A program made the position numbers and the translations under genes. The notes below the pieces were generated by a model that saw nothing but the letters and a program-made list of their open reading frames with translations, was not told the DNA's origin and made no database searches. From the NCBI GenBank assembly GCA_003566215.1, contig PXEJ01000364.1:1-8403 (forward strand): a stretch of 8,403 nucleotides of DNA, written 5' to 3'. Of this stretch, positions 1 through 6,039 are shown piece by piece. Within the stretch, counting starts at the first letter, position 1, and each line of letters begins with the position of its first letter. This DNA comes from Cyanobacteria bacterium T3Sed10_376R1m. GTDB taxonomy: Bacteria > Cyanobacteriota > Cyanobacteriia > Cyanobacteriales > Cyanobacteriaceae.

Positions 1-492
1 AGAGCCTAGTTCTTGCCCTAAGCGGAGTAAGGATTGATTGGAGTCAATGGCAATCACCACATTATCTGTCTCGTCACTACCGATTTTGAGGCGATCGCCC
101 ACGTTAAAACCTCCCACAGACAAAACGGGTATTTCATCGTCACTGGTATTAAGATCTTCAGATAAAGCACTTATCGCCTCACATCCCCTTGTTTGCGCGG
201 ATTCTATTCTGAGAACATTATTCGGATTATCTGGATCAGGTTCTACTCTGACGGCAGAGGTAGTTGCGATCGCCCTTGAGCGGGTTTGTCGCAATATTCC
301 CTCCAACTGGAAAACCGCATCATTCAATTTATTTTGTTGTCCAAAAGGGTTATTCCCGATGGATAAAGCTCCCAAAACACCAGCCATCGTAATTGCGACT
401 AATATCTCTGGAAGGGTATAACCTTTTTGATTATTATATTTAAGATTTTTTGTTTGTTGTAATATCTTTTTAAGATAGCTATTCCTGCTCAT
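1..492 (-). CDS. Type IV minor pilin / pseudopilin, FimT/GspH-like (3' end cut by window)
   Basis: The first 164 residues are visible; the C-terminus lies beyond the left edge. After a 24-residue basic leader comes a class III prepilin signal, KG|YTLPEILVAITMAGVLGA. Prepilin peptidase would cut after Gly24, and Glu29 is the usual Glu+5 of the mature pilin. The hydrophobic helix (about 27-45) is followed by QLEGILRQTRSRAIA, which resembles the segment after the helix in FimT/GspH pseudopilins, then a polar globular part with one Cys (104). Family knowledge: such minor pilins prime or decorate type IV pili or type II secretion pseudopili in the inner membrane; cyanobacteria use them for motility and DNA uptake. 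The ATG at 492 is the only Met before the signal; no Shine-Dalgarno is visible. A TATAAT on the minus strand at 557-562 is a weak promoter candidate without a good -35. The prepilin call is firm; the FimT/GspH subtype is an inference. Confidence 0.85.
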   Translation of the reverse strand, partial: MSRNSYLKKILQQTKNLKYNNQKGYTLPEILVAITMAGVLGALSIGNNPFGQQNKLNDAVFQLEGILRQTRSRAIATTSAVRVEPDPDNPNNVLRIESAQTRGCEAISALSEDLNTSDDEIPVLSVGGFNVGDRLKIGSDETDNVVIAIDSNQSLLRLGQELGS

Positions 493-911
493 TTTTATAA
501 TAATTAGTTTATTACTAAGCCTTAATATTAAACTCTAAATACTTTTATAACTACATATTATATCTATTTTTCCTTTTAGTACACTACTTTATATTATTTT
601 TCTAATAATATTGTTGTTGAAAATAAATCTGTCTTTGTGAAGAAAAAATAAAAATCAGTATATTTACTGAAAATATCAACAGATGAGCTTTTTTCATCTT
701 TTATTTGTGAGTTTATAGAGAAATTATCCTAGTTTTCTATAGGGTTAGTGGTAGAGGGAAGAAAAGAAATAGTTGATTTTTACTAATCTATTTGTATAAG
801 TAACCCTAAGTAATATTTCTAAGTCTTATCTATTTCTGTTCCTTATCGAGAACTCACATAAGTAGTGAAAAAAATTTAAAAGAGCAAAATTAACGACTTC
901 CACATCAACAC

Positions 912-944
912 TTAGATCTTTATTAAGTTTTTATAAAGATCTAA
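912..944. repeat. 12-bp perfect inverted repeat (hairpin)
   Basis: The arm TTAGATCTTTAT at 912-923 is the exact reverse complement of ATAAAGATCTAA at 933-944, with a 9-base loop (924-932). No T-run follows on either strand, so it is a poor fit to an intrinsic terminator. It could be an RNA hairpin in a leader, a site for a dimeric regulator, or a remnant of a mobile element. The seen fact is the perfect symmetry; the role is unknown. Confidence 0.75.
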
Positions 945-948
945 ATAA

Positions 949-970
949 TCCAAATGACTTCCAAATGACT
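949..970. repeat. Perfect tandem repeat, 2 x 11 bp
   Basis: The unit TCCAAATGACT occurs at 949-959 and again, without a gap or mismatch, at 960-970. Eleven bases is about one helical turn, so a protein could contact both units on the same DNA face. It begins 4 bases after the hairpin at 912-944. It may be a regulatory direct repeat or simple replication slippage; two copies cannot decide this. Confidence 0.7.
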
Positions 971-1002
971 ATAGAAAAAATTTATCTACTTTCTAATTTT
1001 TT

Positions 1003-1206
1003 TTGTTTTTACACCTTTTTATTTTTGAAAAAATAGAAATAGTTTTTTGGGTAACTTTTATGGGTATGGGACTATTATTTTCCATAGGTTCTACCGTGAG
1101 TTTCACCAAAATCCAAAGGAATATTCATGAATCAACTAGAATTATCTCAAAATTAGAAGATGTAAAAGTAGAAATAATTTTAGCAGAACATAATCACATT
1201 AATTAG
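1003..1206 (+). CDS. Doubtful small membrane-anchored ORF, possible remnant of a sensor N-terminus
   Basis: A 67-codon frame opens with TTG. It predicts one hydrophobic segment (about residues 13-34, IVFWVTFMGMGLLFSIGSTV) followed by an amphipathic helix rich in Ile, Lys and Glu that ends ILAEHNHIN. The layout loosely recalls the start of CHASE3-type sensor proteins, a membrane helix and then a helix leading into an AE-containing motif, but this is only an impression. An ATG at 1060 would give 48 codons but would cut the hydrophobic segment. No ribosome binding site is visible. The next frame stays open from about 1202 to 1357 (about 51 codons), which would fit a frameshifted, decaying gene. 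In DNA this AT-rich it may equally be a chance ORF. Confidence 0.2.
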   Translation: MFLHLFIFEKIEIVFWVTFMGMGLLFSIGSTVSFTKIQRNIHESTRIISKLEDVKVEIILAEHNHIN

Positions 1207-1288
1207 AGTTTATTCTAAAAATATTTCAGCAAAGTCTAATATGCTTTTTACTATACCAGTCTTAAGTTTTACAAACAATAGAAGAAGT

Positions 1289-1296
1289 GCGATCGC
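1289..1296. repeat. HIP1 octamer GCGATCGC
   Basis: GCGATCGC is the highly iterated palindrome typical of many cyanobacterial genomes. This is the only intergenic copy in the window. The other six lie inside genes: 91-98 and 266-273 (pilin), 4189-4196 (protease), 5119-5126 (CobW), 7706-7713 (RuvC) and 7934-7941 (TPR protein). The large phosphohexomutase gene and the AIM24 gene have none. Confidence 0.95.
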
Positions 1297-1424
1297 CCTT
1301 AAAACAACCATCAAAAATAATGAAAATCTAAAAAAAATATTAAAAATCACAACATAGTAATCCAATAAATAATGTACCAGTTAAACTATAACCATAATCA
1401 AGAAAATATACAGATATAGATATA

Positions 1425-2921
1425 ATGTCCAAAATTGACTGGGAAAAATTACAAAACGGCTCAGATATTAGAGGAATAGCCTTAGAAGGAATAGAAGGAG
1501 AAAAAGTCAATTTAACCCCCGATATAATCAAAATTTTAGGAAAAAGTTTTACCCTATGGCTCAGTAAAAATCTAAATAGAAAAACTTCAGAATTAACCAT
1601 TTCTATCGGTAGAGATAGTCGTTTATCAGGACAAAAACTAGCCCAAGCCACCATCGATGGACTACAAGAATTAGGGGTAATCACATACAACTTTGACATG
1701 GCATCAACCCCGGCCATGTTTATGAGTACAATTCATCCAGATTTTAACTGTGATGGGGCAATAATGCTGACGGCAAGTCATCTTCCCTTTAACCGCAATG
1801 GATTAAAATTTTTCACAAAAAAAGGAGGATTAGAAAAACAAAATATTACTGAAATTTTAACTATCGCCAAAGAAAATCAATTTTCCCTAAATAAAGAAAA
1901 AGGAAAAGTAATCAATCGTGATTTTATGGCAGTATATGCTGATTTATTTGTGGATAAAATTAGGAACTGTGTCAATAATTCAGACAACTTTAAACATCCT
2001 CTTCAAGATCTAAAAATTATTGTTGATGCAGGAAATGGTGCGGGGGGATTTTATGCAGAAAAAGTATTAAAGCCATTGGGTGCAGACATTACAGGAAGCC
2101 AATTTTTAGAACCAGATGGCACATTTCCCAATCATATTCCCAACCCCGAAAATCAACAAGCAATGACATCTATTTGCGAAGCTGTTATCAAAAATAAAGC
2201 AGACTTTGGTATTATATTCGATACTGATGTTGATAGATCTGCGGCGGTAGATAGCCAAGGAAAAGAATTAAATCGTAATCGTTTAATTGCTCTGATTTCT
2301 GCCATAATTTTGCGAGAACATCCTCAATCAACCATCGTCACAGATTCTATTACTTCTGATGGTTTAACTCAATTCATCGAATCAGAATTGAAAGGAAAAC
2401 ATCATCGTTTTAAAAGAGGTTATAAAAATGTTATTAATGAATCCTTAAGACTTAATAATGAGGGTATAGAATCATGGTTAGCCATTGAAACATCTGGACA
2501 CGCTGCCCTCAAAGAAAACTATTTTCTTGATGATGGTGCTTATTTAGTAACTAAATTATTAATTGAATTAGCAAAATTAAGACTAGAAAATAAGCAATTA
2601 ACTGACTTAATTAGCAACTTACAAGAACCTTTAGAAAGTAAAGAAATTAGGCTTAATATTAAAGCTGATAATTTTAAAGAATATGGGAATAAAATTATTA
2701 AAGAATTAGAATTGTTTGCTCAAAATGAGTCTGATTGGAATATTGTCCCCAACAACTATGAAGGTATCAGAATTAACTGTGTATCAGAAAAAGAAAAGGG
2801 CTGGTTTTTATTGCGTTTATCCCTCCATGATCCAGTTATTCCCATTAATATTGAATCAGAAGTCATGGGGGGAGTTGAGCAAATATCTAATCGTTTGTTT
2901 AATTTTTTAGATCAGTTTTAA
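1425..2921 (+). CDS. Alpha-D-phosphohexomutase (phosphoglucomutase/phosphomannomutase family), possible glucose-1,6-bisphosphate synthase
   Basis: This 498-residue protein has the four-domain layout of cytosolic phosphohexomutases. The phosphoserine loop TASHLPFNRNGLK places the catalytic Ser at 118. The Mg2+ loop is DTDVDR (266-271; the family usually has DGDxDR). The sugar-recognition loop is ETSGH (355-359). The C-terminal phosphate-binding region holds EGIR (446-449) and RLSLHDP (464-470), where ordinary enzymes have an R-x-SGTEP-type loop. The opening LQNGSDIRG and the RLSLHDP ending recall the second cyanobacterial phosphohexomutase (Synechocystis Slr1334 type) and its plant relatives. 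As I recall the literature, Slr1334 makes glucose-1,6-bisphosphate, the activator of phosphoglucomutase, using fructose-1,6-bisphosphate as donor. The family call is firm; the substrate is inferred. The ATG at 1425 gives a normal N-terminus, and no Shine-Dalgarno is seen. The stop overlaps that of the convergent DUF3172 gene. Confidence 0.93.
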   Translation: MSKIDWEKLQNGSDIRGIALEGIEGEKVNLTPDIIKILGKSFTLWLSKNLNRKTSELTISIGRDSRLSGQKLAQATIDGLQELGVITYNFDMASTPAMFMSTIHPDFNCDGAIMLTASHLPFNRNGLKFFTKKGGLEKQNITEILTIAKENQFSLNKEKGKVINRDFMAVYADLFVDKIRNCVNNSDNFKHPLQDLKIIVDAGNGAGGFYAEKVLKPLGADITGSQFLEPDGTFPNHIPNPENQQAMTSICEAVIKNKADFGIIFDTDVDRSAAVDSQGKELNRNRLIALISAIILREHPQSTIVTDSITSDGLTQFIESELKGKHHRFKRGYKNVINESLRLNNEGIESWLAIETSGHAALKENYFLDDGAYLVTKLLIELAKLRLENKQLTDLISNLQEPLESKEIRLNIKADNFKEYGNKIIKELELFAQNESDWNIVPNNYEGIRINCVSEKEKGWFLLRLSLHDPVIPINIESEVMGGVEQISNRLFNFLDQF

Positions 2922-3487
2922 AAATTACCTGTTTCTCCGGGGTTAACTGTACCGGGGCGATTTAAAAAGAGATTACCAGCGGAGTCATTTTGATAAATAC
3001 ATTCAATTTTAGGGGAAGCTTCCAAAGGTCCAGTAAAGCCGAATGTATTCATTCTATTTTTACATTGCCTTACTTGTTCATCGGTTACTAATTTTTGTTT
3101 TTCTAAAATTGACCAGTTATTTCTTCTCAATACACACCCCGGGCGCATACTCGGCTGAGTAACATAAACGTTAAAAGGATTGAGGGTGATAAACACTCGC
3201 AGATCAGAAACGATCGCACTTGCCCCAAATTGAACACATAATTCAGGATTAGGTGCGGCTCTGTCAATAACTTCCCTAGAGGCAACATTAGGACTGCTGG
3301 TTGCTTGACCTGAACTCAAAGCAATACCCAAACCAATACCTAATACAAAAATCCCCGCACAAATAGCCGCTAGGGTATAGTTTAAACCATTTAAAAATGA
3401 AGAAGAAGATTTTTTAGGAATATCAGGTTTTCCCCGACGGGATGGGGGCTCAGAATAGGAATAAGGAGATTTTGGTCTGCGCTTCAT
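2918..3487 (-). CDS. DUF3172 family membrane protein
   Basis: This 189-residue protein has a basic, Pro/Ser-rich N-terminal tail (1-36), one transmembrane helix (about 37-58) and a C-terminal domain of about 110 residues. By the positive-inside rule the tail is cytosolic and the domain lies in the periplasm or thylakoid lumen. The domain shows the conserved DUF3172 run: FGASAIVSDLRVFITLNPFN (87-106), PGCVLR, NNWSILE and CKNRMNTFGF. Four cysteines in it (84, 118, 142, 163) could form disulfides outside the cytosol. The family is, to my knowledge, mainly cyanobacterial with chloroplast-lineage relatives, and has no established function. The gene follows the Deg protease on the same strand after 97 bases, and it has its own promoter candidates. 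Its 3' end overlaps the convergent phosphohexomutase by 4 bases. Family call good; role unknown. Confidence 0.88.
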   Translation of the reverse strand: MKRRPKSPYSYSEPPSRRGKPDIPKKSSSSFLNGLNYTLAAICAGIFVLGIGLGIALSSGQATSSPNVASREVIDRAAPNPELCVQFGASAIVSDLRVFITLNPFNVYVTQPSMRPGCVLRRNNWSILEKQKLVTDEQVRQCKNRMNTFGFTGPLEASPKIECIYQNDSAGNLFLNRPGTVNPGETGNF

Positions 3488-3513
3488 AGAGAAAGGTACT
3501 TAAAGATACACTC

Positions 3514-3555
3514 ATTATAATCAACACTATTATAACCTTCCCTGAATTTCATCAA
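3514..3555 (-). promoter_or_regulatory. Candidate promoter(s) for the DUF3172 gene
   Basis: On the minus strand two consensus TATAAT hexamers lie upstream of the ATG at 3487: 3529-3534 and 3514-3519. For the upstream one, TTGATG at 3550-3555 is a partial -35 with a short 15-base spacer. The nearer one has no convincing -35. Start sites would fall about 15-35 bases before the ATG. The -35 candidate lies in the hairpin at 3538-3567. TATAAT is common in AT-rich DNA, so support is modest. Confidence 0.35.
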
Positions 3556-3567
3556 AAAATTAGGGAA
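3538..3567 (-). terminator. Hairpin after the Deg protease gene, terminator-like without a clear T-run
   Basis: TTCCCTGAATTT (3538-3549) pairs with AAATTAGGGAA (3557-3567): 11 bp with one bulged G and a 7-base loop. On the minus strand it begins 18 bases after the protease stop codon, the usual place for an intrinsic terminator. However, GGTTATAATAG follows instead of a T-run, so termination would be weak or need other factors. It may instead be an mRNA 3'-end stabiliser or a regulatory site at the DUF3172 promoter. Confidence 0.4.
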
Positions 3568-3584
3568 AGTAATCGTCACGGAGA

Positions 3585-4793
3585 TTAATTAGTAGGTAAA
3601 ATTCCCAAGGTTACGTTGAGGTTAACATCTTCTTGATTCCGTTTTAATCTTAATTGAAGATCATTACCTACACGACTAGAGGCAACTGCTTTTTGAACTG
3701 TTTCCGCATCGGCAACATTTTGTTCACCAATACCTTTGATAATGTCCCCAGATTGTAAACCAGCTCTAGCGGCGGGGGAGTTGGGGGAAACCTGTACAAT
3801 TAAAACCCCTTGTTCATCCTCAGAAATTCTAAAACCTTCACTTTGAATTCGTTGTCTGTTTTGAGGAGTCAAAGATACCATAGAAATTCCAATGTAAGGA
3901 TGATTTACTTTTCCCTCAGCGATTAGTTGTTCAGCAATTTCTGCTGCACGATTAATGGGGATAGCAAAACCTAACCCTTGGGCGTTACGGATAATGGCTG
4001 TATTAATGGCGACAACTTCACCCTGAGCGTTCAATAAAGGACCTCCAGAGTTACCCGGGTTAATAGCCGCATCGGTTTGAATAAAGTCTAGTCGTTTATC
4101 TCCGACTCCGATTTGTGAACTAGAGCGCCCAGTGGCACTGATAATTCCCGTGGTAACGGTGTTATCTAATCCTAAGGGGTTACCAATTGCGATCGCCCAT
4201 TCCCCAATAATCAAGTCATCGGAATTACCTAATCTAGCCACGGGAAGATTGTCCGCATCTACCTGAATCACAGCTAAATCCGTCAAAGCATCAGTACCCA
4301 ATACTTTTCCTTGTAACACTCGACCATCTTTGAGATTAACAGATACTTCCGTTGCCCCCTCAACTACATGGGCATTAGTCAAAATTTTACCATCACTGCT
4401 AATAATAAACCCTGACCCAGTACCTTCCCTTACCTGTTCATTGGGCATTTCAGGAATTTGATCGCCGAAGAAACGACGGAAAAAAGGATCATTAAAAACA
4501 CTTGGGACATTGGTACTAACTGTGCGCGAAGCGTTAATCCTAACCACCGCAGGACCTACATTTTGAACCACCTCCGCCACAAAGTTAACATTGCTATTAT
4601 TACTTCTTCTTTCGGGAATTAGAGCTACAGAAGAGTCATTGCCACCATTATTTTCCGTGGAAGTAAGTTGAGGAGAAAATGCAGAAATTTGAGGAATATT
4701 CATTAAAGAATTGACTCCCATCCCAACCCCCACTCCGAAAACAAGGAGTGATGTGCCTGCGGTTAATTTAGAGATAAATGATTTTCTAGTCAT
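3585..4793 (-). CDS. Deg/HtrA-family serine endopeptidase (HhoA/HhoB/HtrA group)
   Basis: This 402-residue protein has an N-terminal hydrophobic segment (about 11-31; signal peptide or anchor), a low-complexity linker (about 45-68), a trypsin-like protease domain (about 70-290) and one PDZ domain (about 298-398). The catalytic triad is complete: His142 in TNAHVVEGA, Asp172 in TDLAVI and Ser249 in NPGNSGGPL. Deg proteases degrade or refold damaged proteins in the periplasm or lumen. Synechocystis has three (HtrA, HhoA, HhoB) that help with heat and light stress; all have a single PDZ domain, as here. I cannot tell which of the three this matches, so no symbol is given. PDZ features include GVLIVQVSPNSPAARAGLQ and GDIIKGIG. 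The ATG at 4793 leads directly into the signal segment. AGAGG at 4805-4809 is a weak, distant ribosome site. CobW lies 214 bases upstream, probably a separate unit. Confidence 0.95.
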   Translation of the reverse strand: MTRKSFISKLTAGTSLLVFGVGVGMGVNSLMNIPQISAFSPQLTSTENNGGNDSSVALIPERRSNNSNVNFVAEVVQNVGPAVVRINASRTVSTNVPSVFNDPFFRRFFGDQIPEMPNEQVREGTGSGFIISSDGKILTNAHVVEGATEVSVNLKDGRVLQGKVLGTDALTDLAVIQVDADNLPVARLGNSDDLIIGEWAIAIGNPLGLDNTVTTGIISATGRSSSQIGVGDKRLDFIQTDAAINPGNSGGPLLNAQGEVVAINTAIIRNAQGLGFAIPINRAAEIAEQLIAEGKVNHPYIGISMVSLTPQNRQRIQSEGFRISEDEQGVLIVQVSPNSPAARAGLQSGDIIKGIGEQNVADAETVQKAVASSRVGNDLQLRLKRNQEDVNLNVTLGILPTN

Positions 4794-4847
4794 ATATATT
4801 AAAACCTCTTTCTGTAGTGTTTATGCTTAATTTAATCTTTGTTTTTA

Positions 4848-4853
4848 ATTATA
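4848..4853 (-). promoter_or_regulatory. Candidate -10 box for the Deg protease gene
   Basis: A minus-strand TATAAT lies 55 bases before the ATG at 4793. No good -35 is found about 17 bases upstream (CCCAAA there), so it is weak as a standard promoter and might need an activator. The inverted repeat at 4880-4932 lies just upstream, where an activator or repressor site would be expected. Confidence 0.25.
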
Positions 4854-4879
4854 AATAGTTAAAAAAATATTTTGGGGAT

Positions 4880-4932
4880 AGTCAGCTTAATGTGTGAAGG
4901 AGATAAAGAGGAAAACCTTATTTAAGCTGACT
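4880..4932. repeat. 11-bp perfect inverted repeat upstream of the Deg protease gene
   Basis: AGTCAGCTTAA (4880-4890) is exactly matched by its reverse complement TTAAGCTGACT (4922-4932), with 31 bases between. Inside, AAGG (4897-4900) can pair with CCTT (4916-4919), so the RNA could form a longer interrupted stem. An odd palindrome TACTCTGAGTA (4933-4943) follows at once. On the minus strand a run of seven T's (4861-4867) comes 12 bases after the stem, too far for a classical terminator. It could end the CobW transcript, bind a regulator of the protease gene, or be a small inserted element. Confidence 0.65.
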
Positions 4933-5007
4933 TACTCTGAGTATAAACAGTCGATATGACTTTTCTATGAACTTGATATGAAAATTCGTTGACAGTTTGC
5001 TACTTTC

Positions 5008-6039
5008 CTAAGAGAAATAGGTTCTAATCTCCTTTTGGTCAAGGTTACGACCAATAAAGACTAACCTTGTTCCCCTTGGTTCATTATTCTTCCATAAACG
5101 ATCATAAAAGGTATCAATGCGATCGCCAACCCCCTGTAAAACCATTCGCATCGGTTTATTGGCAACATTCACAAAACCTTTAACACGATAAATTTCCCTT
5201 TCCCTAACGAAACCCTGAATAAGTTCGATTAAATCTTCAGCAGATACCCCTTGAGAAAAACTTAACTCAATAGAATTAATATCATCATCATGGTCATGTT
5301 CTTCCTCAGTATCATGGTGAGAAGGGCGGTTAATTAAATCATCCTCTACCCGTGCATTAAAACCAAGCAAAATCTGAGGATTAATTTCTCCCTGATGGCA
5401 AGGAATGACTTTAATTTTTGTTTTTAGCTCTTGTTCCAACCAAGATTTTACCTGAGTCAACTTAATTTCGTCAATAAGATCAGTTTTTGTTAACAAAACT
5501 AAATCTGCACAGGCTAATTGATCCTCAAACAACTCCTCTATGGGAGTTTCATGGTCTAAACTAGAATCATCGGCTCTTTGTTGTAATAAAGCCTCTAAAT
5601 TCCCCACCAAACTACCATTAGAAAGCGCTTGGGCATCAACCACCGTAATCACTCCATCTACCGTGGCATGGTTGCGGATTTCTTGCCATTTAAAAGCTTG
5701 GACTAAAGGTTTAGGTAAAGCTAAACCCGATGTTTCAATGACAATATTATCAATTTCATCCTTACGGTTAAGTAATTCTTGCATGGTAGGATAAAATTCT
5801 TCTTGGACTGTACAACAAAGACAACCATTAGTGAGCTCAATTATATTATTAATCGTTTGAGTTTGATTGTCACATCCTTGACAATTACTCAATAAATCTC
5901 CGTCAATACCAACCTCTCCAAACTCATTCACCACCACGGCTATTCTTCTTCCCTGAGTATTTTGTAATAGATTACGAAGAAGGGTTGTTTTTCCTGCTCC
6001 TAAAAAGCCTGTGATAATGGTTACTGGTATTTTGTGCAT
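5008..6039 (-). CDS. cobW: CobW-type G3E GTPase (metal chaperone, cobalamin biosynthesis protein CobW)
   Basis: This 343-residue cytosolic GTPase has the N-terminal G3E domain: Walker A GFLGAGKTT (11-19), NEFGEVGIDG (38-47), the metal-binding CxCC motif NGCLCC (71-76), ETSG (102-105) and the base-recognition motif TKTD (184-187). The CobW C-terminal domain follows (about 257-343). A His/Asp/Glu-rich stretch, HHDTEEEHDHDDD (241-253), joins the two and is a likely second metal site, as is CQGC (53-56). Family knowledge: COG0523 proteins use GTP to deliver metals; CobW proper supplies Co(II) for cobalamin, while relatives handle Zn(II). Length and sequence fit cyanobacterial CobW. No B12 riboswitch and no Zur-box-like palindrome is visible upstream, so neither regulation is supported. 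No other cobalamin gene lies nearby. The ATG at 6039 is three codons before the conserved VTIITGFLG strand. G3E family is certain; Co over Zn is inferred. Confidence 0.9.
   Translation of the reverse strand: MHKIPVTIITGFLGAGKTTLLRNLLQNTQGRRIAVVVNEFGEVGIDGDLLSNCQGCDNQTQTINNIIELTNGCLCCTVQEEFYPTMQELLNRKDEIDNIVIETSGLALPKPLVQAFKWQEIRNHATVDGVITVVDAQALSNGSLVGNLEALLQQRADDSSLDHETPIEELFEDQLACADLVLLTKTDLIDEIKLTQVKSWLEQELKTKIKVIPCHQGEINPQILLGFNARVEDDLINRPSHHDTEEEHDHDDDINSIELSFSQGVSAEDLIELIQGFVREREIYRVKGFVNVANKPMRMVLQGVGDRIDTFYDRLWKNNEPRGTRLVFIGRNLDQKEIRTYFS

Larger units (their letters stand above)
493..1424. other. Long AT-rich divergent intergenic region
   Basis: This 932-base spacer lies between the divergent pilin and phosphohexomutase genes, so promoters for both should be here, though no strong -35/-10 pair is evident. 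It is very AT-rich, and no RNA gene or large ORF can be supported. Visible structure, left to right: a small inverted repeat at 655-670 (TCAGTA, TATT, TACTGA), a 12-bp perfect hairpin at 912-944, a perfect 2 x 11 bp tandem repeat at 949-970, a doubtful 67-codon ORF at 1003-1206, and a HIP1 octamer at 1289-1296. The rest of 493-900 and 1360-1424 shows nothing I can name. The length is large for a compact genome and could reflect a decayed gene. Confidence 0.7.

Noticed and set aside
38..421. Plus-strand 127-codon frame
   Set aside because: It lies antisense to the pilin gene, whose frame has a clear prepilin signal and runs through this interval without a stop.
1421..1426. TATAAT overlapping the phosphohexomutase ATG
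   Set aside because: A start site about 7 bases downstream would fall inside the gene, so it cannot serve this start codon; chance in AT-rich DNA.
1340..1717. Minus-strand 125-codon frame
   Set aside because: Antisense shadow of the start of the phosphohexomutase gene, with no recognisable protein features.
2716..2910. Plus-strand 64-codon frame
   Set aside because: Alternate-frame shadow inside the phosphohexomutase C-terminal domain.
4989..4994. TTGACA, a perfect -35 hexamer on the plus strand
   Set aside because: No -10 box at a proper distance, and it would fire antisense into the cobW 3' end.
5540..5794. Plus-strand 84-codon frame
   Set aside because: Antisense shadow of cobW, which has intact GTPase motifs in its own frame.
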